Shown here in pieces: positions 7,771-15,359 of a DNA stretch of 63,356 bases. Source of the DNA: Dehalococcoidia bacterium (lineage in GTDB: Bacteria; Chloroflexota; Dehalococcoidia; GIF9; AB-539-J10); the NCBI GenBank assembly GCA_030610855.1, contig JAUWQY010000007.1, positions 1 to 63,356 on the forward strand, written 5' to 3'. How positions within the stretch are numbered: position 1 is the stretch's first letter; every line of letters starts with the position of its first letter. The notes below the pieces were generated by a model. That model was given only the letters and a program-made list of their open reading frames with translations, did not search any database and was not told the origin of the DNA. A program made the position numbers and the translations under genes.

Positions 7771-7983
7771 ACAACCGCGCTTGACTGGCTGGCGGCCGGC
7801 GTTGACCCGCACAAGAACGTTGTCTTCGTTCAGTCTCATGTTCCTCAGGTGGAGGAATTCCATGCTTTGTTCAGTATCCTGACTCCTTTGAGTTGGTTAG
7901 TGCGTGTTTCCACGTTCAAAGAGAAGGCTAAGATGCAATCGCAAGGCGTCAAGATCGGACTGGTGGGTCATCCTGTTCTCATG
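7771..7983 (+). pseudogene. trpS: Tryptophanyl-tRNA synthetase fragment
   Basis: In one frame, 7771-7983 encodes TTALDWLAAGVDPHKNVVFV, then QSHVPQVEEFHALFSILTPL, then a segment with SWLVRVSTFKEKAKMQ and GLVGHPVLM. This is the class I aminoacyl-tRNA synthetase TrpRS segment that follows the HIGH region (family pattern: W-L-A-x-G-x-D-P, V-Q-S-x-V-P-E, P-V-L-M-A-A-D-I-L). It covers roughly residues 60-140 of a ~330-residue enzyme. After PVLM the conserved AADILLY is replaced by unrelated residues and a stop, and upstream the HIGH-containing part is missing. The open frame itself runs 7726-8058. A functional trpS must lie elsewhere. Confidence 0.75.
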
Positions 7984-8054
7984 CCGAGTTCATCTGTGCT
8001 ACAAGAAACTGATGAGGGAGCTGACCTGCACTGCAGGACAATCACTGTGAAGAT

Positions 8055-8081
8055 TTGACCTTTGTTCTGGTTGACTATAAA
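8055..8081 (+). promoter_or_regulatory. Likely rnpB promoter
   Basis: TTGACC at 8055-8060 and TATAAA at 8076-8081, separated by 15 bases, sit 6 bases before the first paired base of the RNase P RNA. The spacer is shorter than the ideal 17. Confidence 0.55.
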
Positions 8082-8086
8082 ATGGA

Positions 8087-8500
8087 TTCGGGCGAGTAAA
8101 CTGGGTGACCGCTCTGGATTCGCTTTGCCAGGGAGGAAAGTCCGAGCTCCACCGAGCAGGGTGCTGGGTAACACCCAGGAGGGGTGACTCTACGGAAAGT
8201 GCCACAGAAACATACCGCCAGCGGTCGGCTTTGCCGGTGCTGGCAAGGGTGAAATGGTGAGGTAAGAGCTCACCAGCAGCCAGGAGACTGGCTGGCTGGG
8301 CAAACCCCACCCGGAGCAAGACCGAATAAGTGGGCTCAGCTGCTCCCAGGCTGCAAGGCTATGGGGTAAGCTTAAGGTGCTCGGCCGGAGGCCCTCGGGT
8401 TGGTCGCTTGACCCTGGTGGCAACATCAGGGCTAGATGGATGGTCACCGTCCCGACAGGGTCGGGATACAGAACTCGGCTTATAGGTTTACTCGCCCGAA
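8087..8500 (+). ncRNA. rnpB: RNase P RNA, bacterial type A
   Basis: Catalytic RNA that trims the 5' leader of pre-tRNAs. Helix P1 is closed by TTCGGGCGAGTAAAC at 8087-8101 and its complement GTTTACTCGCCCGAA at 8486-8500. Conserved core blocks appear in order: GAGGAAAGTCCGAGCTCC, ACAGAAACATACCGCC, GAGGTAAGAGCTCACC, the CCCACCCGGAGCAAGACC J11/12-type block, GATGGATGGTCACC and the closing ACAGAACTCGGCTTATAG. Length of about 414 bases is normal for a type A RNA. A promoter-like pair lies immediately upstream. Confidence 0.96.
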
Positions 8501-8617
8501 AATATCTTTCAGGGGCTCGTATGCGGCAAAGCACAGGGATGAGGCTTAAGCCTTGACCAGGGCATTATCCAAGGTCACACAAGGGAGAGGATGCCATCCC
8601 AGCAGCCATAAGCAGGC

Positions 8618-8646
8618 TTGTTAAATCAGGATTCCAGGCGTAAAAT
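8618..8646 (+). promoter_or_regulatory. Promoter for the gene at 8656, near-leaderless
   Basis: TTGTTA at 8618-8623 and TAAAAT at 8641-8646 with exactly 17 bases between them. Transcription would begin near 8652-8656, at or only a few bases before the GTG start, and there is no ribosome-binding site. A leaderless mRNA is therefore possible. Confidence 0.45.
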
Positions 8647-8655
8647 GACTACATC

Positions 8656-8883
8656 GTGGATGATATACCCCCCAAGCTTCGTGATTTTGTTCTCTTTTGT
8701 GCCCGGAGGCGGACTCCTGAGTGGCCGGCTATTTATGACGAGATGACCAGAGTAGCCGGACGAAAACTGTTCGAGGGACTGGGCTACGAAGAGCTTAGAC
8801 AACTAGGGCTATCCTTCTCGCTATCAAGAGCGGACAAAACCATACAGTTGGTGAGACAAATCACCTCCCAAGACCATCGGTGA
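8656..8883 (+). CDS. Small hypothetical protein
   Basis: 75 aa, family not recognised. It is charged and helical in character, with ARRRTPEWPAIYDEMTRVAG and YEELRQLGLSFSLSRADKTI. The GTG start has no ribosome-binding site; a promoter with ideal spacing places the transcript start almost on it. The gene ends where a longer frame of the next gene could begin (GTGA overlap at 8880), and it is probably cotranscribed with the phosphodiesterase downstream. Confidence 0.55.
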   Translation: MDDIPPKLRDFVLFCARRRTPEWPAIYDEMTRVAGRKLFEGLGYEELRQLGLSFSLSRADKTIQLVRQITSQDHR

Positions 8884-8948
8884 GAAAGGCTTTCCAGTCC
8901 TTCATCCGTGATGGTATTATTGATGCAGTCAATTCAAGCAGGATTGTT

Positions 8949-9413
8949 ATGCGCATAGTTGTGCTTGCTGATACTCATGTGAGTCGGCTTGAGGACATCC
9001 CCAAGAAGATAGTTCATGCAGTCTCCACGGCGGATTTGATAATCCACGCTGGGGATTTCACAGATGTCCAGGCACTCAGGGAGCTTAAACAACTAAGAGA
9101 GGTGAAGGCAGTCCAAGGTAATATGGATTCCATGCAGTTAAGGACTATACTACCCGTCAAGGACATACTTGAAATAGACGACAAAAGGATCGGCATAACT
9201 CACGGCTCAGGCGGTCCCGGGGGAATAGAAGAGAGGATAAGGAAAGTGTTCGACGGGGATCAGGTTGATGTCATCGTCTATGGCCACTCTCACCGATCCC
9301 AAAACAAGGTCATCGACGGCGTTCTCTTTTTCAATCCGGGAACGGCCACAGATTCTTTTGGCATCCTCATAATCGACGGAGACGTGAAAGGTGAGATAAT
9401 CAGTTCTCGATAG
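8949..9413 (+). CDS. YfcE/MJ0936-family metallophosphodiesterase
   Basis: 155 aa from this start. The calcineurin-like signature is complete: D-T-H (VVLADTHV, residues 5-12), HAGDF (near 36-40), G-N-M-D (near 60, the usual GNCD position), THGSGG (the TH-G block) and VYGHSHR near 117-123, followed by N-P-G-T. These residues bind two metal ions in the active site. Family members hydrolyse phosphodiesters; the natural substrate is uncertain. An in-frame GTG at 8880 would add 23 residues, but the family starts at MRIVVLADTH and a GCAGG-type site precedes 8949. Confidence 0.88.
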   Translation: MRIVVLADTHVSRLEDIPKKIVHAVSTADLIIHAGDFTDVQALRELKQLREVKAVQGNMDSMQLRTILPVKDILEIDDKRIGITHGSGGPGGIEERIRKVFDGDQVDVIVYGHSHRSQNKVIDGVLFFNPGTATDSFGILIIDGDVKGEIISSR

Positions 9414-9424
9414 TGATGCTCAGG

Positions 9425-10258
9425 TTACCGTCTTATCACGATGGAGCCATAGCCGACCACCTGAGAGAAATCGCCGCTCGTGTCTCCGCTGGTGGCATAC
9501 TTCAACAAACTAACCCTCTTGGCTTCCATTTCTTTCGCTGCCACAATAGCTGAAGCTACCGGACCATATCCGCACATTGTACAATTGAGGCGTTCACAAC
9601 GCTCATATAGCTCTTCCTCATCAAGATTGACTATGGCCTCTATAACAGAGCCATCCTTTTCCATAGCTATATTGTGCGGCTCATAATGCGTAAAATCACT
9701 GCTGGCTATGACGATCAGGTTGTCGTCTGACCGGGAAATGGCCTTACCTACTGCCCGAGCGGTTTCTATGTCTTGAGCCAGCATAGCTATGGGCACAATT
9801 CTTACACTCTCATACAGGTGCTGAAGCCAGGGCAACTGGACTTCTATGCTATGCTCATGTATATGAGCCGTTTCGTCGGCTTCGATCACTTCCCCCAGAA
9901 GCCTTCGGGCAAGTGCCTCATTTATCTCTACCTCACCGAAGGGAGTGTTCCAGACGGCCCCTACCCAGACGGAAACAGGGTACCCGTACCCGGTGTGGTT
10001 AGGTCCAAGTATCACTGCGGTATCAGGTACTCCGTCATCAGCAAGTTCGTTGTAGGCATGGGCTGCTACCGGCCCAGAGTAGTAGTAGCCAGCGTGAGGC
10101 ACAACGATAGCCACAATCTCTCTCAGTCCTTTGCTATTGACACGTGGCACAGCACCGGGTCCGAGTTCATGCTTATAGCACCACTCGATTTGCTCTTCTA
10201 ATTCTCTGGCAGTTCCGGCATAGAACATACCCGAAACAGCAGGTTTTCTTGCCTTCAT
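9425..10258 (-). CDS. amrB: MEMO1 family protein (AmmeMemoRadiSam system protein B)
   Basis: 277 aa. It starts MKARKPAVSGMFYAG, the family's typical opening (R-x-P-A-V-A-G-x-F-Y). It has VVPHAGYYYSGPVAAHAY (PHAGY block), ILGPNHTG, the HEHSIEVQLPWLQ motif, ASSDFTHYEP and CGYGPV. These histidines, aspartate and cysteine form the putative metal site related to class III extradiol dioxygenases. In other genomes it travels with an AMMECR1 protein and a radical SAM protein; neither is next to it here. I start at 10258 because the 55 residues upstream in the longer frame are arginine-rich non-family sequence that overlaps the neighbouring gene. Molecular function of the family is unsettled. Confidence 0.88.
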   Translation of the reverse strand: MKARKPAVSGMFYAGTARELEEQIEWCYKHELGPGAVPRVNSKGLREIVAIVVPHAGYYYSGPVAAHAYNELADDGVPDTAVILGPNHTGYGYPVSVWVGAVWNTPFGEVEINEALARRLLGEVIEADETAHIHEHSIEVQLPWLQHLYESVRIVPIAMLAQDIETARAVGKAISRSDDNLIVIASSDFTHYEPHNIAMEKDGSVIEAIVNLDEEELYERCERLNCTMCGYGPVASAIVAAKEMEAKRVSLLKYATSGDTSGDFSQVVGYGSIVIRR

Positions 10259-10280
10259 AACACACCCACTTAGAAATGGG

Positions 10281-10994
10281 CTACCTCTCAGGCTTTCTTT
10301 TCGTCCTTCTCCTGGTCTTTCTCTTGACCTCCTCAGCCTCTCCTTCGGTCTTCTCCTGGCTCTTCTCTGCGGGCTTCTCCATCCCCAGCCTGGCCTGGTC
10401 ACGGTGCCAGCGGTGTATCTCATCCAGAGCCGGCGGGAACACGCTGAACACCTCTATCTCGGCCGGGAATTGCACCGAGTGTCCCTCTCTGATGAAGAGA
10501 AGCCCGGCCTCATCGTCTTTGAGTGTCTCACCTATATTCTTGGCCGCAGCTTCATTTCTCTTCTTTCCCGCCTCAAGATAGAACTCGAGGACCTTCCGTT
10601 CCACCTTCTCACTCATGAAGCCCAGCATCAGGCATCTCTGCCAATCCATAACCTCTTCGAGTGATTCCTTTTCTTCAAGCGGCTCAAAGATAGCGCCATG
10701 ATCACACTGGCTTTTGGCAATCTGATAGCTGGCTGGATTCAGCCTTTCCGCAGCTTTCAAGCCTTCCTCGCCGGCTTGAACGACTGATTCATGATAAACC
10801 CGGCTTACATTCCCGACCTTCGACGCTAGCTTGTGTAGCTGTTCTGCCACTTGCTGCCAATAGCGACTATGTTTTTCTTTGTACTCCTCAGGTGCTTCCT
10901 CGCTCAAATATATAAGCGGTACAAGGTAGAGCTTCTTTCCCCGTCTAAAGCGCTCAGCTTCAGGCTTCTCTATTCGGCCCAATGGCTCTGACAT
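10281..10994 (-). CDS. Hypothetical protein with basic C-terminal tail
   Basis: 237 aa, family not recognised. Residues 1-200 are a soluble, largely helical domain with KLYLVPLIYLSEEAPEEY and a glutamate-rich middle that includes a W-Q-R-C-L segment. Residues 205-237 form a K/R/E-rich tail ending RKTRRRTKRKPER, which could bind nucleic acid; this is inference from composition. It lies between two genes on the same strand (hypothetical at 11085-11411 upstream, MEMO1-like downstream, 22 bases away), so the three are probably one operon. Confidence 0.7.
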   Translation of the reverse strand: MSEPLGRIEKPEAERFRRGKKLYLVPLIYLSEEAPEEYKEKHSRYWQQVAEQLHKLASKVGNVSRVYHESVVQAGEEGLKAAERLNPASYQIAKSQCDHGAIFEPLEEKESLEEVMDWQRCLMLGFMSEKVERKVLEFYLEAGKKRNEAAAKNIGETLKDDEAGLLFIREGHSVQFPAEIEVFSVFPPALDEIHRWHRDQARLGMEKPAEKSQEKTEGEAEEVKRKTRRRTKRKPER

Positions 10995-11084
10995 GGTTGT
11001 CTCCCTCCATAGAAGAAATCCCCCGAAACCTCAATGCACGTCATACCAGCACAGGCTTGAGTGGAAAGGCGCCAGGCAAATCCT

Positions 11085-11411
11085 TCACCGCTCCAACTCG
11101 TCAGATTCGCCCTCCTGCCCCCAATTCTGCATCATCTCCTTGACTCGCCCGGCAAGCTTGGCATCCTCTTTGAGTCGCTGAGTGAATACAGGGCAACTCT
11201 GAAGAATCATCTCCTGGCTCATGGAAGCGATATTCTCCACTAGCTGATCTAGTTCGCTTTTGGCCTGTTCAGGGAGGTCGGTCCCCTGCATCACCATCCT
11301 GAACTGCGTGATGTCTTCAGTATTAACCTGGACCGGAGTCAGGCAGTTCTTATACCAGTGACATTCCTTACATCTGACGAGCGCCGTGACTTTATCTACA
11401 ATATCACCCAT
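11085..11411 (-). CDS. Small hypothetical protein with cysteine cluster
   Basis: 108 aa, family not recognised. Residues 14-23 read [11 protein letters not shown], a C-x2-C-x5-C arrangement with an adjacent histidine, and another cysteine lies at about residue 73 (QSCPVF). This could ligate zinc or an iron-sulfur cluster. The rest is helical and acidic. It is the first gene of the likely operon that continues with the hypothetical at 10281 and the MEMO1-like protein. Confidence 0.65.
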   Translation of the reverse strand: MGDIVDKVTALVRCKECHWYKNCLTPVQVNTEDITQFRMVMQGTDLPEQAKSELDQLVENIASMSQEMILQSCPVFTQRLKEDAKLAGRVKEMMQNWGQEGESDELER

Positions 11412-11489
11412 TCTCAGTTCTCCCGGCTAATCCAATTCTAGCACTTCTACCTGATACAAGGGAAATGAATGAGGAGCCAATCGTTTGTT

Positions 11490-11517
11490 TTGACTAATCG
11501 ATTCCTTGTGTTATAAT
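11490..11517 (+). promoter_or_regulatory. Strong sigma-70-type promoter for rplJL
   Basis: TTGACT at 11490-11495 and a perfect TATAAT at 11512-11517 with a 16-base spacer. It is the best consensus promoter in the window and fits high expression of ribosomal stalk proteins. Confidence 0.85.
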
Positions 11518-11525
11518 AAATCGGC

Positions 11526-11612
11526 GCCAGTGACAGCAGGTACGGTGAGCGTTTAAAAGAGTTGCCTGCCGAGGCCTAGAGGTCAACCCTGTGTCAGCTG
11601 GCACAGGGATTT
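11526..11612 (+). promoter_or_regulatory. Ribosomal protein L10 leader
   Basis: The transcript leader carries the L10-leader-type arrangement: a first stem around GACAGCAGGTACGGTGAGC, the AGAGTTGCCTGCCGAGGC block, then a hairpin CCCTGTG (11587-11593) with CACAGGG (11602-11608) followed by ATTTTT. The last hairpin would act as a terminator. In this family the L10-(L12)4 complex binds the leader to repress its own operon. Confidence 0.75.
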
Positions 11613-11665
11613 TTCGTTGTAGACTTGCTCTCCCGTGATAGGAAGGAATTAGAGAGAGGCTGAAT

Positions 11666-12187
11666 ATGTTAAGAGAAAAGAAGATACAAATAGTAAGCAA
11701 TCTAGCCGATGATTTGTCGCGAAGCGCTATTATCATCGCTACCAGTTACCAGGGTATGCTTGCCAAACAGATGACTGAGTTGCGTGCTACTCTGGCAAAA
11801 GCAAATGTCGAGTATCATGTCGTGAAGAATACTCTAGCGTATCGCGCCGCCCACAAGGCAGGTAAGCCACAACTCATGGCCATTATCGAGGGTCCCGTTG
11901 CGTTGGCTTTCGGCTATGATGATGTAGCTAGCACAGCTAGAGTTCTTAACCAGTACATCAAATCAGCCGCATCGCCTCTCCAGATCAGAGGTGGGCTGTT
12001 AGGAGACCGGGTCCTGCTTCCCGAGGAAGTGGTAAGCCTGGCCAATTTGCCATCCAGGGAAGTTCTTATCTCCAAACTGATCGGGCAATTACAGGCTCCT
12101 ATGGCGACTTTACATAATGTGCTTAGCTCTCCCCTGCGAGGGCTATTACACGTGCTGCAAAGCAGGGCTCAAACGACCAAACAGTAA
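11666..12187 (+). CDS. rplJ: Ribosomal protein L10
   Basis: 173 aa, normal length. L10 anchors the L7/L12 stalk to 23S rRNA on the large subunit. The N-terminus ([20 protein letters not shown]) followed by [19 protein letters not shown] matches the family, as does [13 protein letters not shown] and the [12 protein letters not shown] segment. The C-terminal helix ([20 protein letters not shown]) is the L7/L12 binding spine. It follows a strong promoter and autoregulatory leader and is immediately followed by rplL. Confidence 0.95.
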   Translation: MLREKKIQIVSNLADDLSRSAIIIATSYQGMLAKQMTELRATLAKANVEYHVVKNTLAYRAAHKAGKPQLMAIIEGPVALAFGYDDVASTARVLNQYIKSAASPLQIRGGLLGDRVLLPEEVVSLANLPSREVLISKLIGQLQAPMATLHNVLSSPLRGLLHVLQSRAQTTKQ

Positions 12188-12201
12188 CGAAGGAGGGAAT
12201 C

Positions 12202-12714
12202 ATGCCACCAGTGGAATCAGAGAAGGGCGTCAAGGAAGGGGAGGTCAAGAAGGCTGCAAAGGCAAAGAAGGAAGTCAGAGAAACGGAGGTGAAGGAGGCT
12301 GCAAAGACAAAGAAAGAGGCGAAAAGTTTGACCAAGGATGAGATTCTCGCTGCCATCAAGAATATGACAGTGCTGGATCTGGCTGACCTGGTCAAAAGCC
12401 TGGAGCATGAATTCGGGGTTAGCGCTGCTCCCGTAGCAGCAGTAGCAGCAGCGCCGGCAGCTGCTCCGGGCGAACCAGCAGAGGCAGCCGCAGCGGAGGA
12501 GAAGACGGAATTTAGCATCACCCTGAAGAGCTTCGGTGAGAGAAAGATCGAAGTCATCAAAGCAGTGCGTGAGGTAACGACTCTAGGACTGAAGCAGGCC
12601 AAGGATTTGGTGGAAGCTGCTCCGCAACTGGTGAAAGAAGGCGTTCCCAAGGAAGAGGCCGAAACAATCAAGCAGAAGCTAGAGGCAGCTGGAGCGACTG
12701 CAGAGATCAAATAG
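12202..12714 (+). CDS. rplL: Ribosomal protein L7/L12 with N-terminal lysine/glutamate extension
   Basis: 170 aa against about 120-130 for the family. The true stalk domains are residues 41-170: dimerisation helices ([20 protein letters not shown]), an alanine-rich hinge (about residues 74-98) and the C-terminal factor-binding domain with [20 protein letters not shown] and [17 protein letters not shown]. The first 40 residues are an added K/E/A-rich arm made of two copies of a 15-residue unit. AGGAGG stands 7 bases before the ATG at 12202, and no start with a ribosome-binding site exists nearer the family boundary, so the extension is probably translated. Confidence 0.95.
   Translation: MPPVESEKGVKEGEVKKAAKAKKEVRETEVKEAAKTKKEAKSLTKDEILAAIKNMTVLDLADLVKSLEHEFGVSAAPVAAVAAAPAAAPGEPAEAAAAEEKTEFSITLKSFGERKIEVIKAVREVTTLGLKQAKDLVEAAPQLVKEGVPKEEAETIKQKLEAAGATAEIK
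12241..12330 (+). repeat. Tandem 45-bp duplication in the 5' end of rplL
   Basis: Units 12241-12285 and 12286-12330 share GAGGT-AAG-AGGCTGCAAAG and CAAAGAA blocks and encode [15 protein letters not shown] and [15 protein letters not shown]. They make up most of the extra N-terminal arm. Confidence 0.75.
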
Positions 12715-12757
12715 GGTCACCTCACGACCCCGCGAGCGTTGAGGAGGGGTTAGGAAA

Positions 12758-13018
12758 ATGCCATCGGCCAGTTACCCGGCGATCTTGGGGATGGGAGGAT
12801 TCTTCGTCCTCTTGGGCATTATTCTCATTATCTGGAACAAGAGGGAAAGGGAAGGATACTACAATTCCATTCTGCTGACCCGGAAGGATATTAAGGAGTC
12901 TCTAACTCATGATCCCGACCGTCCCTGGCTACATGCCTGGAGAGTAGGAGGCAAGATTTCCCTTATCATCGGCATAATGCTGCTCATCATTGGCGGAATT
13001 CTATGGCTCGTCACGTAG
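12758..13018 (+). CDS. Small two-helix membrane protein
   Basis: 86 aa, family not recognised. Hydrophobic helices span about residues 7-26 (ILGMGGFFVLLGIILIIW) and 64-85 (KISLIIGIMLLIIGGILWLV). The loop between is charged and carries YYNSILLTRKDIKESLTHDP. GAGGAGGGG lies upstream of the ATG. It follows rplL by 43 bases on the same strand and may share the transcript; no link in function is evident. Confidence 0.65.
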   Translation: MPSASYPAILGMGGFFVLLGIILIIWNKREREGYYNSILLTRKDIKESLTHDPDRPWLHAWRVGGKISLIIGIMLLIIGGILWLVT

Positions 13019-13142
13019 CAAGCTTCTCCTGGACATTGGAGGGCGGCGGAGGCCTTCTCGGCAAAGTGGTCCAGTTTTTCGGGCCTGTCTATTTCACGAG
13101 ACCAGACCAAGCTTAGGGAGACAGCCAGTGGGGGAAAACAGG

Positions 13143-13712
13143 GTGCCACCTCGGTTTATCTTGAACTTGTGGCCTATAATAGATAAGCTCTTGCGGGTAA
13201 TCTACCGCATCAGGCCCCTGAAAGCAGATGGCAGCGGCATCATTTGTCTCGAAGTTCGCCGCTACAGGGGCCCCACCAGAGTACTAGATGACGGGTCTCA
13301 GGTGAAAACCGGAGACACAGTGATAGAGCTTCATCTGAACAATGCCTGGTTTGAGAGAAGACGCAAGCTCAGCCTGAGAGCCTCACAATCGCCCCGGGAA
13401 TTCCTTGGTAGCTTCGCACAGGACCTCCGGTTTCTGGCTCAGCAGGTAGCCAGCGGGAGGTTTGGCGATATAACAGCGCTCCACGGCAGCACCCTTCTGC
13501 ATATAGCCGCCAGACGACTGGGATTTCAGGTTGATGAACTGCCAAATACCTTATGGACGAAAGGTGCCCACTTCTACATGGTCGGGTTAATGCAAGTCTA
13601 TCACTTACGAGGAGACGAAGTGTCCGGATTCAAAGACAAGTCCTGGGAGCTAAAAGAGCTCTGGCTTTCCCGGGCGACACTTCTGACCAAGTACAGCCCA
13701 AAACATTCGTGA
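13143..13712 (+). CDS. YkoP-like domain protein
   Basis: About 189 aa from a GTG at 13143; the frame is open from 12990 but the first 50 codons overlap the previous gene and lack family features. The sequence IICLEVRRYRGPTRVLDDGS, then TGDTVIELHLNN, resembles the YkoP-like domain found beside or fused to polysaccharide deacetylases in Firmicutes. The rest includes a helix near LGSFAQDLRFLAQQV and HGSTLLHIAARRLGFQV. It converges with a glycosyltransferase/deacetylase fusion 35 bases away, which fits the known association of YkoP with deacetylases. Function unknown; the start is uncertain. Confidence 0.6.
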   Translation: MPPRFILNLWPIIDKLLRVIYRIRPLKADGSGIICLEVRRYRGPTRVLDDGSQVKTGDTVIELHLNNAWFERRRKLSLRASQSPREFLGSFAQDLRFLAQQVASGRFGDITALHGSTLLHIAARRLGFQVDELPNTLWTKGAHFYMVGLMQVYHLRGDEVSGFKDKSWELKELWLSRATLLTKYSPKHS

Positions 13713-13746
13713 GTTCGCTCGTGTGCCGGTCGGGGCTGTGCTAGCC

Positions 13747-15345
13747 TCAGGACTTTGCCTCTAACCCAAGAAGCTCAGGTATGGTAACAAAATCAAAACC
13801 CCTTTGCCTCAGGGTGTCGATTATCTGGGGCAGGGCCTGGAGCATCTGGCTGCGGTCATAGCCTGGTCTGGTATCGCGACCATCGTGCAGGACAATCACG
13901 CTCCCCGGCTTAGCTCGCCCAACGATAACCCGTACAATCTCATCAACTGGCGTATTTGCCCGCCAGTCATCCGTCATGCTGTCCCAGGTAACTACTGTAT
14001 AACCGAGGCGGTGAGCAGTTCGCATCAGCCAGGGAGTGCGAAAGCCGTGGGGAGGGCGAAACAGCTTTGGCTCAAATCCGGTGCATTCATAGATCGCCTG
14101 GTGAGACATCTCAATCTCACGGGCGATCGCCCTGCCCAGTCTCAGGCATAATGACTTGTGGTGACGGTAAGAGTGATTCCCGACCACATTCCCAGTTGTC
14201 GCTATCCGCCGGCAGACTTCGGGATGGCGCTGGACGTTTTGCCCAATGACAAAGAAGGTAGCTTTTACTCCGTATTGCTCCAATACTCCGAGCACTCGAG
14301 AAGTGTACGGTTCGTTCGGGCCGTCATCAAACGTCAGCGCAATCCGAGGACAGTCGCGATTACCATTAGACCACACCTTGCCATAGAACCGGGAGCGAGG
14401 GTTAATCCCGTGGTAGGCAAGCAGTGTACCCAGAACACCAATATCAAAGACATAGATCACCCTTCCCGCTGCCTCTATCACGGGGCTGATATGCAGCCAA
14501 AGCAAGCCGAAGAGAAGGGCAACATATCGCAAGGATGTCTTCACTCTCTGCGAGGAAAGACTGGCAACCACTGTTCGCCACGCCTTGGCCGGCCAGTCTT
14601 CCAGCTCTTCGGAAATCGGTTTATACCAGAACAGGACCGAGAAATAATCCACAGTCCAGTTCCAGTATTGAGTCACCACGCCCAACCTCTTCAGGCGACG
14701 AGCTGAGGTGAGGACGAAGAGCCGCGGGATAATGCCTGCCTTACCAGCTTTCTTTAGTCTCAAAGAAAGCTCGTACTCCTCACCATAAAACTTGATGCTG
14801 GTATCGAATCCACCTACTTCCAGTAGCGCTGAGCGGCGCACAGCGAAGTTACACCCCCATACCGCACCACCCTTACTAAAAGCTTTACGGAAAAGCTGGT
14901 CTGTGATGATATTGATGAAATTGCCAGCGTAAGAGGCAATCTTGGCAATTCTGCCGGCATCGAAGTAAGCATAGGGTCCACTTATCACAACGGTCTCCGG
15001 CTCCCGAACAAAGCGCGATACGATGGCTGAAAGCCAATAATCCGGCGCCTGAGTATCGGCGTCGATGAAGGCGATAATCTCTCCTGTTGCTGCTTCCACA
15101 CCTCTTTGCCGGGCACAGGCGGGACTCGTCCTGTTTTCATAAACGACTCTAGCACCCCAAGCCAGAGCTATTTCTGCCGTGTCATCCGTGCTGGCATTAT
15201 CAACCACGATAACTTCACACTCTCCGGCGTAGTCCTGCTTTCTTATGGACTCCAAACACAAAGGCAGGTACTCCTCTTCATTATGAGCCGGTATGACCAC
15301 GGATACGAAGGGTAACCCTTTGGAGCTGCTCGTCTGTGCCTGCAC
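13747..15345 (-). CDS. Glycosyltransferase family 2 - polysaccharide deacetylase fusion
   Basis: 532 aa, two enzymes in one chain. Residues 10-235 are a GT-A glycosyltransferase family 2 domain: SVVIPAHNEEEYLPLCLESI, VVDNASTDDT, the FIDADT metal-binding motif and FYGEEYELSLRLKKAG near the acceptor site. Residues 270-310 contain hydrophobic helices that likely anchor the protein in the membrane. Residues 330-525 are a NodB-type carbohydrate esterase 4 domain with the full motif set: TFDDGP, GNHSYRHH, RPPHGFR and LHDGRD. It probably builds a surface polysaccharide and removes N-acetyl groups from it. Gene order next to a YkoP-like protein and a DUF502 membrane protein suggests an envelope function. 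Confidence 0.9.
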   Translation of the reverse strand: MQAQTSSSKGLPFVSVVIPAHNEEEYLPLCLESIRKQDYAGECEVIVVDNASTDDTAEIALAWGARVVYENRTSPACARQRGVEAATGEIIAFIDADTQAPDYWLSAIVSRFVREPETVVISGPYAYFDAGRIAKIASYAGNFINIITDQLFRKAFSKGGAVWGCNFAVRRSALLEVGGFDTSIKFYGEEYELSLRLKKAGKAGIIPRLFVLTSARRLKRLGVVTQYWNWTVDYFSVLFWYKPISEELEDWPAKAWRTVVASLSSQRVKTSLRYVALLFGLLWLHISPVIEAAGRVIYVFDIGVLGTLLAYHGINPRSRFYGKVWSNGNRDCPRIALTFDDGPNEPYTSRVLGVLEQYGVKATFFVIGQNVQRHPEVCRRIATTGNVVGNHSYRHHKSLCLRLGRAIAREIEMSHQAIYECTGFEPKLFRPPHGFRTPWLMRTAHRLGYTVVTWDSMTDDWRANTPVDEIVRVIVGRAKPGSVIVLHDGRDTRPGYDRSQMLQALPQIIDTLRQRGFDFVTIPELLGLEAKS

Positions 15346-15359
15346 TGCGTTACCTCAAC

